Shown here piece after piece: positions 6,852 to 14,109 of a DNA stretch of 20,182 bases. The translations under genes and the position numbers were made by a program. The notes under the pieces were generated by a model, which did no database searches, was not told the origin of the DNA, and saw only the letters and a program-made list of their open reading frames with translations. Position 1 is the stretch's first letter. Each line of letters begins with the position of its first letter. This stretch comes from Candidatus Opitulatrix cubana (lineage in GTDB: Bacteria > Actinomycetota > Actinomycetes > Actinomycetales > Bifidobacteriaceae), in contig JAITBJ010000022.1 of the NCBI GenBank assembly GCA_031283665.1, positions 1-20,182 on the forward strand, in the 5' to 3' direction.

Positions 6852-7654
6852 ATAACAGCAAGAAGTCTTAAAATTTCAAAATAAATCCAAATAACTGATA
6901 GCATTATGCCAAAAGCACATTTCCAAGAAAACTGTGCTGGAGCACCAGCGTTTATACCTTGATCAACAATTGCAAAATCAGAAACTAACATCAGGGCACC
7001 TAAAACAATAGCAAATACTGATATAAAAGGTCCAAACTGTGTAGCAAATAAACCGTATCCAGAAAACACGCCTACTACCACTAAAACTACATTAACTAAT
7101 GAAAATGCTATATATGCAATTGACGCCACAAATAAAAATCTCAAAAACTTTTGATTCACTTTTATAATGCCTGTTCTATACACAAAATATGATGCTGCAA
7201 CTACACAAATTGTAGCTAACACAGCAGTAATAATTATTCCTTGATATGCTGCCTCATAAGTTTTTGAAATACTTCCCACTAACATCCCCTCTGCCGCAGA
7301 ATATAAAACTACTAAAATAGGCTTTGGCATAGATTGAATAGCCACCACTATTGCTAAAACTAATGACGCTATTGCAGATATAACTAATACAAGTGAGAAA
7401 GCAGAGGATACTGCAGAAACTGTGATACTGCTTGACACATTTTTCGCTACTGGTGTAAAAATCCAGCCAATAAAAGCTGAAATAACTAGCACACCAAAAG
7501 AAATATCTAATGCACGGTTTACAGTCTTTCTTGTCATAACTCCATCAGAGAAAATTTCAGCTTTTGCCTGATAAAATCTTGGATTATTCATATAAGCAGA
7601 GCCACCTATAAAAGGCATTTTGCTTCTTTTTTGATTAGAATTATATATTGCCAT
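6836..7654 (-). CDS. Bax-inhibitor-1/YccA family membrane protein
   Basis: A 272-residue protein with seven predicted membrane helices between about residues 45 and 262. It has a cytosolic N-terminus containing the NNPRF motif near residue 23. That N-terminal motif is typical of the actinobacterial branch of this family. Relatives are thought to form Ca2+ leak channels or to interact with membrane proteases, but the role here is not known. The C-terminus ends in a charged tail, MRDSK. It follows the lipoprotein gene by 14 nt and has neither a Shine-Dalgarno nor a correctly spaced -10 box. It is therefore probably read from the lipoprotein transcript, by a start mechanism I cannot see. The stop codon lies in the tandem repeat that follows. 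Confidence 0.88.
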   Translation of the reverse strand: MAIYNSNQKRSKMPFIGGSAYMNNPRFYQAKAEIFSDGVMTRKTVNRALDISFGVLVISAFIGWIFTPVAKNVSSSITVSAVSSAFSLVLVISAIASLVLAIVVAIQSMPKPILVVLYSAAEGMLVGSISKTYEAAYQGIIITAVLATICVVAASYFVYRTGIIKVNQKFLRFLFVASIAYIAFSLVNVVLVVVGVFSGYGLFATQFGPFISVFAIVLGALMLVSDFAIVDQGINAGAPAQFSWKCAFGIMLSVIWIYFEILRLLAVMRDSK

Positions 7655-7668
7655 TATTTATACTGTTA

Positions 7669-9297
7669 TTATTTGTATAGAGCGTAATAGTTAGGAACTG
7701 CTTTCCAGCTAAACTCTACACCTTTCAAATCTTTAGAGCCTACTGCTGAGATTTCAGGTACATAAGTTGGTATAGATGGTAAATACTTAAATAGCACACT
7801 CTCTGCTTCCACATATTTAGAATTAGCATCATCTATATTAGGTGATGTAGCAGCAGCATAGAGCAAATTATCAAATTCTTCATTTGAAAAAGCGGAATAA
7901 TTTGCACCAGTTTCTATTGCTTGTGTACTATAAATAGGAGTTATATAGTTTTCAATAGATGGATAATCAGGCTGCCAAATAGCTCTATAACCGCCTTTTA
8001 CTTCATGCTTTGCTTCCATATTCAAAAGAGTCTTTTTATCAGGTACGCTTTTTGCTGATGATTCAATACCTAAATTAGCTTTAATAGAATTAGATAGCGC
8101 TTCAAATACAGCCTTTTCTCCTGAATCTGCATTATAATATATATCAAATTCAGCATTTTCAAATTTCTTTATTTTATCAGCTTCTTGCCATTTTTGCTTT
8201 GCTAATTGAGGATTAAACTGTAAAACATCATTGCCTTGCACATTACCTGTCGCACCACTTATAAGTTTATTATCAGGTGCAAAAGCTACTGGTAAATCGG
8301 CTGAACCGCCAAAAATCTTGTCAATTATATCAGCTCTATTAATAGCATAAGATACAGCTGCTCTTCTCAATTGACCCTCTTCATCAAAACCAAAATGCGG
8401 TAAATTGCTTGCTATTTGAATAGACCTATATAAAGGAGATGTTTCTGTAAAAGAAACTACTGATGTATCATTTTTAAAACTTTTAATTTGAGTTTGTGGA
8501 AGCTGATCAAGCAAATCAAGACTGCCGGACTGCACATCTGAATAAGCTGCCTCAGCACCGCCTGTATATATAACATAATCTATACCATCATTTTTTGGTT
8601 CATAAGACCCTTTATAATTTGGATTCTTTTTCAAAGAAATTAGCTGATCGTGATTCCAAGTATCTACTATATAAGGACCATTTGAGATAGGTTTATCTCC
8701 ATATGTAGAGTCTAAAATGCCTTCAGAATTAAACTTTGATTCAGGCACTGGGTAAAATGCAGAATATCCTAAACGCAAAGGAAAAGTAACTGAGGGCTCT
8801 TTTAACTTGATTTTAAAAGTATAATTATCTACCTTTTCTAAACCTGATAAAGTCTGACTTTCTGGTTTTTCACCTTGTACTTTATCAAACCCATCTACAA
8901 TATCAAAAAATGATGAATTAGACTGCTTATTAACAGCTAACGCTGTATAATTCCATGGTTTTATGAATGAATCTGCTGTCACTTCTTCACCATCGCTAAA
9001 CTTTCTATCATTTCTTAAATGAACAGTGTAAACTTTATTATCTGGATCGGGTGTTATAGATTCTGCTACTTCATTTTTTAAAGACCCATCCTTATTATAG
9101 CCAACTAATCCTGAATAAATAGCATCAACTACAGCACCTCCACATGTCTCTTGCACATTACCGGGCACAAGTGTGGTTTGAGGTTCACACCCATAAACTC
9201 TAATAACTTTATCAGATGAACTATTTTGCGAGCACCCTGTAAGAGAGAATGCAAAAACTAATGCGAATAAACTAAATAATGGTATATATTTCTTCAT
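7669..9297 (-). CDS. Peptide-binding lipoprotein of an ABC importer (OppA/DppA type)
   Basis: A 542-residue extracellular solute-binding protein, family 5. The N-terminus is a lipoprotein signal peptide with lipobox LTGC, lipidated at Cys22, followed by a Ser/Asn-rich linker. The mature protein has the family signature FSDGEEVTADSFIKPW (near residue 100), then ISNGPYIVDTWNHDQLISLKKNPNYKG, which matches the conserved substrate-binding lobe of oligopeptide-binding proteins. It would capture peptides outside the membrane and hand them to an Opp/Dpp permease. No permease or ATPase genes for it lie nearby, so it is an orphan and must borrow a transporter encoded elsewhere. A TGATAATCT extended -10 ends 7 nt before the ATG. 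The region upstream holds a set of TTATAAC boxes. Confidence 0.92.
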   Translation of the reverse strand: MKKYIPLFSLFALVFAFSLTGCSQNSSSDKVIRVYGCEPQTTLVPGNVQETCGGAVVDAIYSGLVGYNKDGSLKNEVAESITPDPDNKVYTVHLRNDRKFSDGEEVTADSFIKPWNYTALAVNKQSNSSFFDIVDGFDKVQGEKPESQTLSGLEKVDNYTFKIKLKEPSVTFPLRLGYSAFYPVPESKFNSEGILDSTYGDKPISNGPYIVDTWNHDQLISLKKNPNYKGSYEPKNDGIDYVIYTGGAEAAYSDVQSGSLDLLDQLPQTQIKSFKNDTSVVSFTETSPLYRSIQIASNLPHFGFDEEGQLRRAAVSYAINRADIIDKIFGGSADLPVAFAPDNKLISGATGNVQGNDVLQFNPQLAKQKWQEADKIKKFENAEFDIYYNADSGEKAVFEALSNSIKANLGIESSAKSVPDKKTLLNMEAKHEVKGGYRAIWQPDYPSIENYITPIYSTQAIETGANYSAFSNEEFDNLLYAAATSPNIDDANSKYVEAESVLFKYLPSIPTYVPEISAVGSKDLKGVEFSWKAVPNYYALYK

Positions 9298-9304
9298 ACT
9301 ATTT

Positions 9305-9313
9305 AGATTATCA
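9305..9313 (-). promoter_or_regulatory. Extended -10 promoter of the peptide-binding lipoprotein gene
   Basis: TGA plus TAATCT on the minus strand, ending 7 nt before the ATG at 9297. A possible TTGGTC -35 lies at 9331-9326, with a short 15-bp spacer. It predicts a leaderless transcript. Confidence 0.5.
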
Positions 9314-9334
9314 AAAAAAATAAAAGACCAATTA

Positions 9335-9376
9335 TTATAACAACTTTATAACTCTAATATAACAAAACTGTTATAA
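9335..9376. repeat. Phased TTATAAC boxes between glmS and the lipoprotein gene
   Basis: TTATAAC occurs at 9335-9341 and 9346-9352, ATATAAC at 9357-9363, and the inverse GTTATAA at 9370-9376. The three direct copies are spaced exactly 11 bp apart, one helical turn. The last two form a 7-bp inverted repeat (TATAACA/TGTTATA) with a 4-base loop. The set lies upstream of the predicted promoter, where an activator could bind. An AT-rich chance pattern is possible. Confidence 0.35.
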
Positions 9377-9381
9377 TTCGA

Positions 9382-11256
9382 TTATTCTACAGTAACAGAT
9401 TTTGCAAGATTTCGTGGCATATCTATATCTAGCCCTTTGAAAAGCGCCACTGAACATGCAAAAATTTGCAAAGGAACTATATCTAAAACAGCGCTGAACA
9501 AAATAGAGGTTTTTGGTCTGAAAAAGATTTTTTCAATTCCACCCTTTTCAAGTTTTTCAGACAAACTATTATCTCCCTCTTCTGCAATAACTACAATCCT
9601 GCCTCCTCGTGAAATTATTTCTTCTATATTAGCTAGCACTTTTGAATGAACTTCTGCTCTATCATTTTTTGGTGGCACTATTACAAACACTAACTGCCCT
9701 TTTTCAATTATTGCAATAGGTCCGTGCTTTAGTTCCCCAGCTGCAAATCCCTCTGAGTGTATATATGCTATCTCTTTTAGTTTCAAAGCACCCTCTAAAG
9801 CAATAGGGTATCCTATATGACGTCCCAAAAATAAAACAGATTCTGTGTTTTTCTCTTTTTTTGCAAACGCTTTTATATCGTCATATGACTGCAAAACTTT
9901 TGCTAATTTATCAGGCAGCGTTTTCAATTCTCTAATTTTGCTTTCTATTTCATCTAAAAACAAATTGCCTCTAACCTCTGCAAGATAAAGCCCTAAAATA
10001 TAGCATGCTGTGATTTGGGCTATAAATGCTTTAGTGGATGCTACTGCTATTTCTCTTCCTGCATAAGTATATAACACAGCATCGCATTCTCTATCTAATG
10101 CTGATCCTAAAGTGTTTACTATTGCAAGAGTTTTTGCTCCTTGCTGCTTTGCATATCTAACTGCTTGTAGCGTATCCATAGTCTCACCTGATTGAGAAAT
10201 AGCTATAACTAACGTTTTAGAGTTTACTATAGGGTCTCTATATCTAAACTCATGAGCAAATTCTACTTCCACAGGGATTTTGCACCAGTGCTCGATAGCA
10301 AACCTTGCCACATAGCCGCTATGTGCAGCTGTTCCACACGCTACAACAGTGATTTTGTCAATAAGTTTTAAATAATTTTCGTCAAAATCTAATCTATCTA
10401 ATCCAAATCTTCCATCTTGGGAACCTCGTCCATATATAGTATTGCGAACAGCTGCAGGCTCTTCCCTGATTTCCTTTTCCATAAATGAGGAATAGCCTCC
10501 CTTTTTAGCAGCATCTATATTCCAATCTATTTTGTATTCTTGATTAGCATAATCTATTTGCTCCCCTGCAAAATTAAACAGTTTTATATTGTCCCATTCT
10601 ATTACTGCTATTTGGTCTTGCTTAATTTCAACAGCATTTTTAGTGTATTCCACAAACGCTATAACATCAGATGCTATAAAGTTTTCTGATTCACCCTTGC
10701 CAATCACGAGTGGAGAATTATGTCGCGAACAAACTATTTTTGAATTATCTTTCACATCCATTGCCACAAATGCCCATGACCCATCTATTTGCTTTACTAA
10801 TTTGGTCATAGCATTTTGCAAATTTCCAGTCTCTTCCAAAAGCATAGACAAGTATTCAGCCACTATTTGAGTATCAGTGTTTCCAGTAAGTTTTATATTT
10901 TGAAGTTTTTCTGACTTTATTTGAGCCGCGTTTTCAATTATGCCATTGTGAACTAATGCCACGCGTCCATTAGTGCTAATATGAGGATGAGCATTTTCTA
11001 TACTTGGGCTCCCGTGCGTAGCCCATCGTGTATGACCTGCTGCTATATTTGATTTGCTAAACGGTTTAGATTTAATTTCTTTTTTTAGACTTTCTAATTT
11101 CCCAACAGCTTTTTTTGTTTCAAATTTGCCATCTACTATAAGACTTATTCCTGCAGAGTCATAACCTCTATATTCTAAATACTCTAAACCTTTAAAACAA
11201 GCATCTGCGGCAAAATCAGATTTTTTACTTGTTACGCAAGCTACTATTCCACACAT
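9382..11256 (-). CDS. glmS: Glutamine--fructose-6-phosphate aminotransferase (isomerizing)
   Basis: Makes glucosamine-6-phosphate from fructose-6-phosphate and glutamine, the entry step to peptidoglycan amino sugars. The N-terminal Ntn glutaminase domain starts with the catalytic Cys2 (MCGIV) and has HTRWATHG at residues 75-82 and HNGI at 103-106. Two SIS sugar-isomerase domains follow, with the phosphate-binding SQSGETMDT and the AVASTKAFIAQ segment. The C-terminal tail DMPRNLAKSVTVE is the conserved end that closes the active site. The length of 624 residues is normal. The extended -10 TGATAGAAT ends 6 nt before ATG, so there is no room for a glmS ribozyme. The promoter and first codons are duplicated about 2.8 kb upstream, beyond the ABC transporter genes. 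Confidence 0.98.
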   Translation of the reverse strand: MCGIVACVTSKKSDFAADACFKGLEYLEYRGYDSAGISLIVDGKFETKKAVGKLESLKKEIKSKPFSKSNIAAGHTRWATHGSPSIENAHPHISTNGRVALVHNGIIENAAQIKSEKLQNIKLTGNTDTQIVAEYLSMLLEETGNLQNAMTKLVKQIDGSWAFVAMDVKDNSKIVCSRHNSPLVIGKGESENFIASDVIAFVEYTKNAVEIKQDQIAVIEWDNIKLFNFAGEQIDYANQEYKIDWNIDAAKKGGYSSFMEKEIREEPAAVRNTIYGRGSQDGRFGLDRLDFDENYLKLIDKITVVACGTAAHSGYVARFAIEHWCKIPVEVEFAHEFRYRDPIVNSKTLVIAISQSGETMDTLQAVRYAKQQGAKTLAIVNTLGSALDRECDAVLYTYAGREIAVASTKAFIAQITACYILGLYLAEVRGNLFLDEIESKIRELKTLPDKLAKVLQSYDDIKAFAKKEKNTESVLFLGRHIGYPIALEGALKLKEIAYIHSEGFAAGELKHGPIAIIEKGQLVFVIVPPKNDRAEVHSKVLANIEEIISRGGRIVVIAEEGDNSLSEKLEKGGIEKIFFRPKTSILFSAVLDIVPLQIFACSVALFKGLDIDMPRNLAKSVTVE

Positions 11257-11280
11257 AGATACATTCTATCATATTATAAA
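11241..11280. repeat. Direct repeat, glmS-side copy (left end of the cassette)
   Basis: Forty bases matching 14070-14109 at 34 positions. The best part, ACACATAGATACATT and following, has only two mismatches in 29. On the minus strand it holds a TTA-TAA remnant of the fructosamine kinase end, an extended -10 box, and the glmS start codon with 16 nt of coding sequence. It is the functional glmS copy. Confidence 0.85.
11263..11271 (-). promoter_or_regulatory. Extended -10 promoter of glmS
   Basis: TGA plus TAGAAT on the minus strand, ending 6 nt before the glmS ATG, so transcription should start at the ATG. No -35 is evident, as expected for an extended -10. It lies within the direct repeat. 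Confidence 0.6.
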
Positions 11281-11316
11281 ACCAGTATTATGAATAACTC
11301 GTATCTTAATACTTGG
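11278..11316 (-). terminator. Probable terminator after the ABC ATPase gene
   Basis: On the minus strand an arm at 11316-11307 (CC, a bulged A, AGTATTA) pairs with TAATACTGG at 11290-11282 across a 16-base loop. TTTT follows at 11281-11278. It starts just after the ATPase stop codon and ends at the glmS promoter, so it would separate the cassette from glmS. The stem is AT-rich and the loop large, so efficiency is doubtful. Confidence 0.45.
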
Positions 11317-11317
11317 G

Positions 11318-11974
11318 TCAAATCACCTTTAGAAACTCGCCATTTCTCAACTGATAGACATTTTGGCATCGCGAAACTACATTGGAATCATGTGAAGAAA
11401 TTAAGATTGTGCGCCCTTGCTCGCGTAAAGCATCTAAAATGTTAAGCACTAACTCTACATTTTCTGAGTCTAAAGCAGCAGACGGCTCATCACAGAAAAT
11501 TACTTTTGCATCTTTCAAAATCGCCGCCGCAATGGCTACACGCTGCTGCTCTCCCCCACTTAAAGAATAAACTCTCATTTGGTCCTTGCCTTTAAGTCCG
11601 ACTAGTTCTAATGCTTTGCAGATACTTTCCTTTTTGTCAGCTTTTGAACTATTAAAAGTTAAAGGCAGCTTGAGGTTTTCAGCCACTGTCCAGTCATCAA
11701 CTAAACCGTAGTTTTGAAAAACAAAACTTACAGTTTTTCGGTAAAGTGCAATCTGTTTCGAATGTGAAAGATTTTGAACCTGTTTGCCATCATACAAAAT
11801 CACACCTGAATCTATTTTTTCAAGCAGCGTTATGCAGTTCAAGAGTGTAGTTTTGCCCGTTCCGCTTTTTCCAGTAATCGCATTCATAGTAGCTGGCTCA
11901 AATATAGCACTCACATTATTAAAGAGCCTCTTATCACCAAATGATTTGCTCAAGTTTTGCAGTTCGATTCTCAT
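11318..11974 (-). CDS. ABC transporter ATP-binding protein, bacteriocin immunity/export type
   Basis: A 218-residue cytosolic ATPase of the MacB/LolD-like group. Walker A is GKSGTGKT at residues 35-42, the Q-loop Gln is at 87 (VFQNYG), and the signature LSGGEQQR is at 138-145. Walker B is VIFCDEP, with the catalytic Glu163, and the switch His is 195. All catalytic residues are present. Its length and its pairing with the adjacent seven-helix permease match the ATPases of lactococcin-972-type systems, which power self-immunity or export. A strong GGAAAGGTG Shine-Dalgarno lies 4 nt before ATG, 21 nt after the permease stop, so it is the second gene of the pair. It is followed by a terminator-like hairpin. 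The substrate is not known. Confidence 0.88.
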   Translation of the reverse strand: MRIELQNLSKSFGDKRLFNNVSAIFEPATMNAITGKSGTGKTTLLNCITLLEKIDSGVILYDGKQVQNLSHSKQIALYRKTVSFVFQNYGLVDDWTVAENLKLPLTFNSSKADKKESICKALELVGLKGKDQMRVYSLSGGEQQRVAIAAAILKDAKVIFCDEPSAALDSENVELVLNILDALREQGRTILISSHDSNVVSRCQNVYQLRNGEFLKVI

Positions 11975-11995
11975 TTTACACCTTTCCTATATCTA

Positions 11996-14059
11996 TTATA
12001 ATTGTTGGAAGTCCTTTAAAAGCTTTTGATTCAAAACTAATGCTGAAACTGAAGAAGTAGTTGCGCTAACTGCTACTAATACTAAAATAATTGCGAAAGC
12101 AAAAGCTACTGATCCACCAATTGCTAAAAATGTACAAATTACAGAAAGCAACGGGATTGCACTAGTCAAAATAATGAATTTGCTATTAATCTGCCAGAAA
12201 GTTAAGCCGTTAGTTAGTTTTGCAAAAATAATACGTTTAAACTTGTTAAAATGTACAATTGTCAAAACGTAAGTAGAGAATATGAAAATCAGGAATGAAA
12301 GAATGAGTGCCACTAAAACAAGCTGCAACTGCAGCTTTGACTCTTCAATCTGATTAGTAACGCCGTCAATAACGTTATTTGTTGAAGTAATATATTGCTG
12401 CACAGAAGATTCTTTAATTAAGGACTCAAGATCTTGACTAGAATTATCAACCAGAACGCTGCTCTTTGACGCCCAAGAAAGATAAACACTGTCGCTAAGC
12501 ATCTGAGAAGTGTCAGGAATTACTAATATAATCGGATCAGTTGCACTTGTCGTTGGATTTAGTAGCGGGCCCATATTAGGGTCGCGTCCAGTATTGAAAT
12601 TGCTAAGCTCTTGATTTTTCTGTGTTAATATCACTTTTGGTGGAGGAATCTGATCTGAACTCTCGAAACTCAGCTCACGAATTGCCTGCTCAGCTTTTTC
12701 TACAACGCGGCCTTGCAATTCTAGTTTATCTTCAGGCAGCAAAACATAGATACTATTACTAGGCAAACTATTTATTGTGCTACCATCATCTTTAATAATG
12801 TTTTGAGCGGATAAATATGCGTTATTGACGATCAGACTATTGCTGACTTTATAGTTATTTAAAGAGCTGCTTTTTTCATCAGCGTCTGATAGGTCACCTA
12901 GATTAATTACATTACGCTCAACAAACATTAGCCGTCCGCTCTTATCTAAACTGCGAAAAAATTTGCCTAAATGTTCATTTGCACTACTCTCATTAATACG
13001 AGGACCAAGAGTAAAATAGTCGTAACTTTTGACATTTTCATAAACTGAGAATTCTGATAAATTTTTTAAAAGTGTTAAGGTGTTAGTAGAGCTAGATGCA
13101 GCGAAGACAAAAAGAATAATTGAAAGTAAGATTTGAGTTGCTACTGTTGCAAAGTTTATAAAGCGATTATGAGTTTTGCCTTTGACCAACTCAACAAAAT
13201 TAGGTTTAAGTGAAAGTATTGAAACTGCAAAAAATACAACGAAGACAATCGTCACAAACAAAACTGCATACATAATTAATAGTATTAGCAGCAAGTCTGT
13301 CAGCAAATGCCAGTGATTGTAGAAAAAAAGAAATACTAAAACTATGGGTAGAGATATTGCAAGTGCTGCTAAATAGTATTTAACATGATTTTTTAGCGTC
13401 ACGAAAAGTATACGTATGTTAGAAAACCCGTTAGTGACATAAGCGACCTGCTCTTTACCGCGCGAAACAATTGAGTATACCTGCGTAAAGAAAAGAGCAA
13501 TCAAAATTGCGTAGAAAAGCAGAAAAAGATTATGTTGAAAAAGGATAAAAAAGAATTGTGCAATGTAAACAGAAGAGCCATAATAGCGATAATTTGCAGT
13601 GATACCGTGATTTTTTAAATCTTGGACAATTTTTTTAACTGTTGATTCGTCAGCAGATGTTTGATAAGTTCCAATTAAAGAATGGTCCCCAATTTGATCA
13701 GTTTGCTTAATTTCAACTGTAAAACTAGGGTCGAAACTTTGGTAGCGGTCATTTTCTAAATTAGATTGAAATGTGCTATTATCGCCAATAAAAGCATAGG
13801 CCGCTACAGAATTCACTCCATTTGAGCCTCCTTTGTAAATTAAAAAAGCGTTGACATTGTTTTCAGTAACAGCTTGCTTAATTTGAGCTTCAGCATCGGA
13901 TTTGGTAAGACCATTTGGAATTTCAGAAATTGCAAAATATGACTTAGCGCCGTAAAGCAAATTAGCCGATACCTCTTTGAATAAAAACGTACCAAAAATA
14001 GAGAAACCCAACACCGAAACTACTAATGTTAGAAAGAGTATATTTCTGCTTTTCAGCAT
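11996..14059 (-). CDS. Bacteriocin-associated integral membrane protein (ABC permease)
   Basis: A 687-residue permease. An N-terminal membrane helix (about residues 8-28) is followed by an extracellular region of about 140 residues. Four helices lie around residues 165-320, a second long extracellular region spans about 330-580, and three helices lie at the C-terminus. This plan is that of the bacteriocin-associated seven-helix proteins (DUF1430-like) paired with a small ABC ATPase in lactococcin-972-type loci of Firmicutes and some actinobacteria. There they are thought to protect the producer or export the peptide. The ATG is preceded by AGGA with an 8-nt gap, and overlaps the stop of the upstream 10-codon leader frame. 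No bacteriocin precursor gene is present. The role is inferred from family and pairing. Confidence 0.8.
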   Translation of the reverse strand: MLKSRNILFLTLVVSVLGFSIFGTFLFKEVSANLLYGAKSYFAISEIPNGLTKSDAEAQIKQAVTENNVNAFLIYKGGSNGVNSVAAYAFIGDNSTFQSNLENDRYQSFDPSFTVEIKQTDQIGDHSLIGTYQTSADESTVKKIVQDLKNHGITANYRYYGSSVYIAQFFFILFQHNLFLLFYAILIALFFTQVYSIVSRGKEQVAYVTNGFSNIRILFVTLKNHVKYYLAALAISLPIVLVFLFFYNHWHLLTDLLLILLIMYAVLFVTIVFVVFFAVSILSLKPNFVELVKGKTHNRFINFATVATQILLSIILFVFAASSSTNTLTLLKNLSEFSVYENVKSYDYFTLGPRINESSANEHLGKFFRSLDKSGRLMFVERNVINLGDLSDADEKSSSLNNYKVSNSLIVNNAYLSAQNIIKDDGSTINSLPSNSIYVLLPEDKLELQGRVVEKAEQAIRELSFESSDQIPPPKVILTQKNQELSNFNTGRDPNMGPLLNPTTSATDPIILVIPDTSQMLSDSVYLSWASKSSVLVDNSSQDLESLIKESSVQQYITSTNNVIDGVTNQIEESKLQLQLVLVALILSFLIFIFSTYVLTIVHFNKFKRIIFAKLTNGLTFWQINSKFIILTSAIPLLSVICTFLAIGGSVAFAFAIILVLVAVSATTSSVSALVLNQKLLKDFQQL

Positions 14060-14085
14060 AAGTTATATCCTGCTATTGTACACAT
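14053..14085 (-). CDS. Ten-codon leader frame, duplicated start of glmS
   Basis: ATG at 14085-14083 opens MCTIAGYNLC and ends with TGA at 14055-14053. The TGA lies inside the start of the permease gene (ATGCTGA, a 7-nt overlap). The first codons copy glmS (MCGIVA): both share ATGTGT, then AATAG. The frame has its own extended -10 box 6 nt upstream, so it is predicted to be a leaderless mini-message whose termination feeds ribosomes to the permease gene. It is a by-product of the junction duplication; whether it is regulatory is unknown. Confidence 0.5.
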   Translation of the reverse strand: MCTIAGYNLC

Positions 14086-14109
14086 AGATACATTTTATCA
14101 CATTATAAG
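14070..14109. repeat. Direct repeat, kinase-side copy (right end of the cassette)
   Basis: Partner of 11241-11280, with mismatches at six of 40 positions. It contains the last codon and stop of the fructosamine kinase gene, an extended -10 box, and a start codon with 16 nt copied from glmS. It probably preserves the original kinase/glmS junction, where the two genes were separated by only 17 nt. Confidence 0.85.
14092..14100 (-). promoter_or_regulatory. Duplicated glmS-type promoter driving the cassette
   Basis: TGA plus TAAAAT on the minus strand, ending 6 nt before the leader ATG at 14085. It is homologous to the glmS promoter box at 11263-11271 (TAGAAT) and closer to the consensus TATAAT at one position less. 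It is the likely promoter of the permease and ATPase genes. Confidence 0.55.

Larger units (their letters stand above)
11281..14069 (-). mobile_element. Inserted ABC-transporter cassette between direct repeats
   Basis: The sequence between the two 40-bp repeats holds the ABC ATPase gene, the permease gene and a terminator. It carries no integrase or transposase and no recognisable terminal inverted repeats. Both cassette genes have Shine-Dalgarno sequences, unlike the leaderless genes around them. The layout fits insertion of a cargo at the fructosamine-kinase/glmS junction with duplication of the junction, by homologous or site-specific recombination of a circular form or by a tandem duplication event. 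I see no marked change in base composition by eye. Mobility is inferred. Confidence 0.5.

Noticed and set aside
7655..7668. Leaderless promoter for the YccA-like gene
   Set aside because: The hexamer ending 6 nt before the ATG is ACAGTA, not TANNNT. TATAAA is only 2 nt away. Readthrough from the lipoprotein gene is more likely.
9298..9381. Possible Tn7-type insertion at the 3' end of glmS
   Set aside because: Tn7 targets the sequence just after glmS, but no Tn7 ends or transposition genes are present there. The insertion signature is at the 5' end of glmS instead.
11257..11317. glmS ribozyme upstream of glmS
   Set aside because: Only about 60 nt separate glmS from the ATPase gene. They are filled by a hairpin and an extended -10 box that ends 6 nt before ATG, leaving no leader to hold a ribozyme.
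14060..14109. Bacteriocin precursor gene upstream of the permease
   Set aside because: Only the 10-codon glmS remnant fits between the fructosamine kinase and permease genes. It has no signal peptide or core-peptide features.
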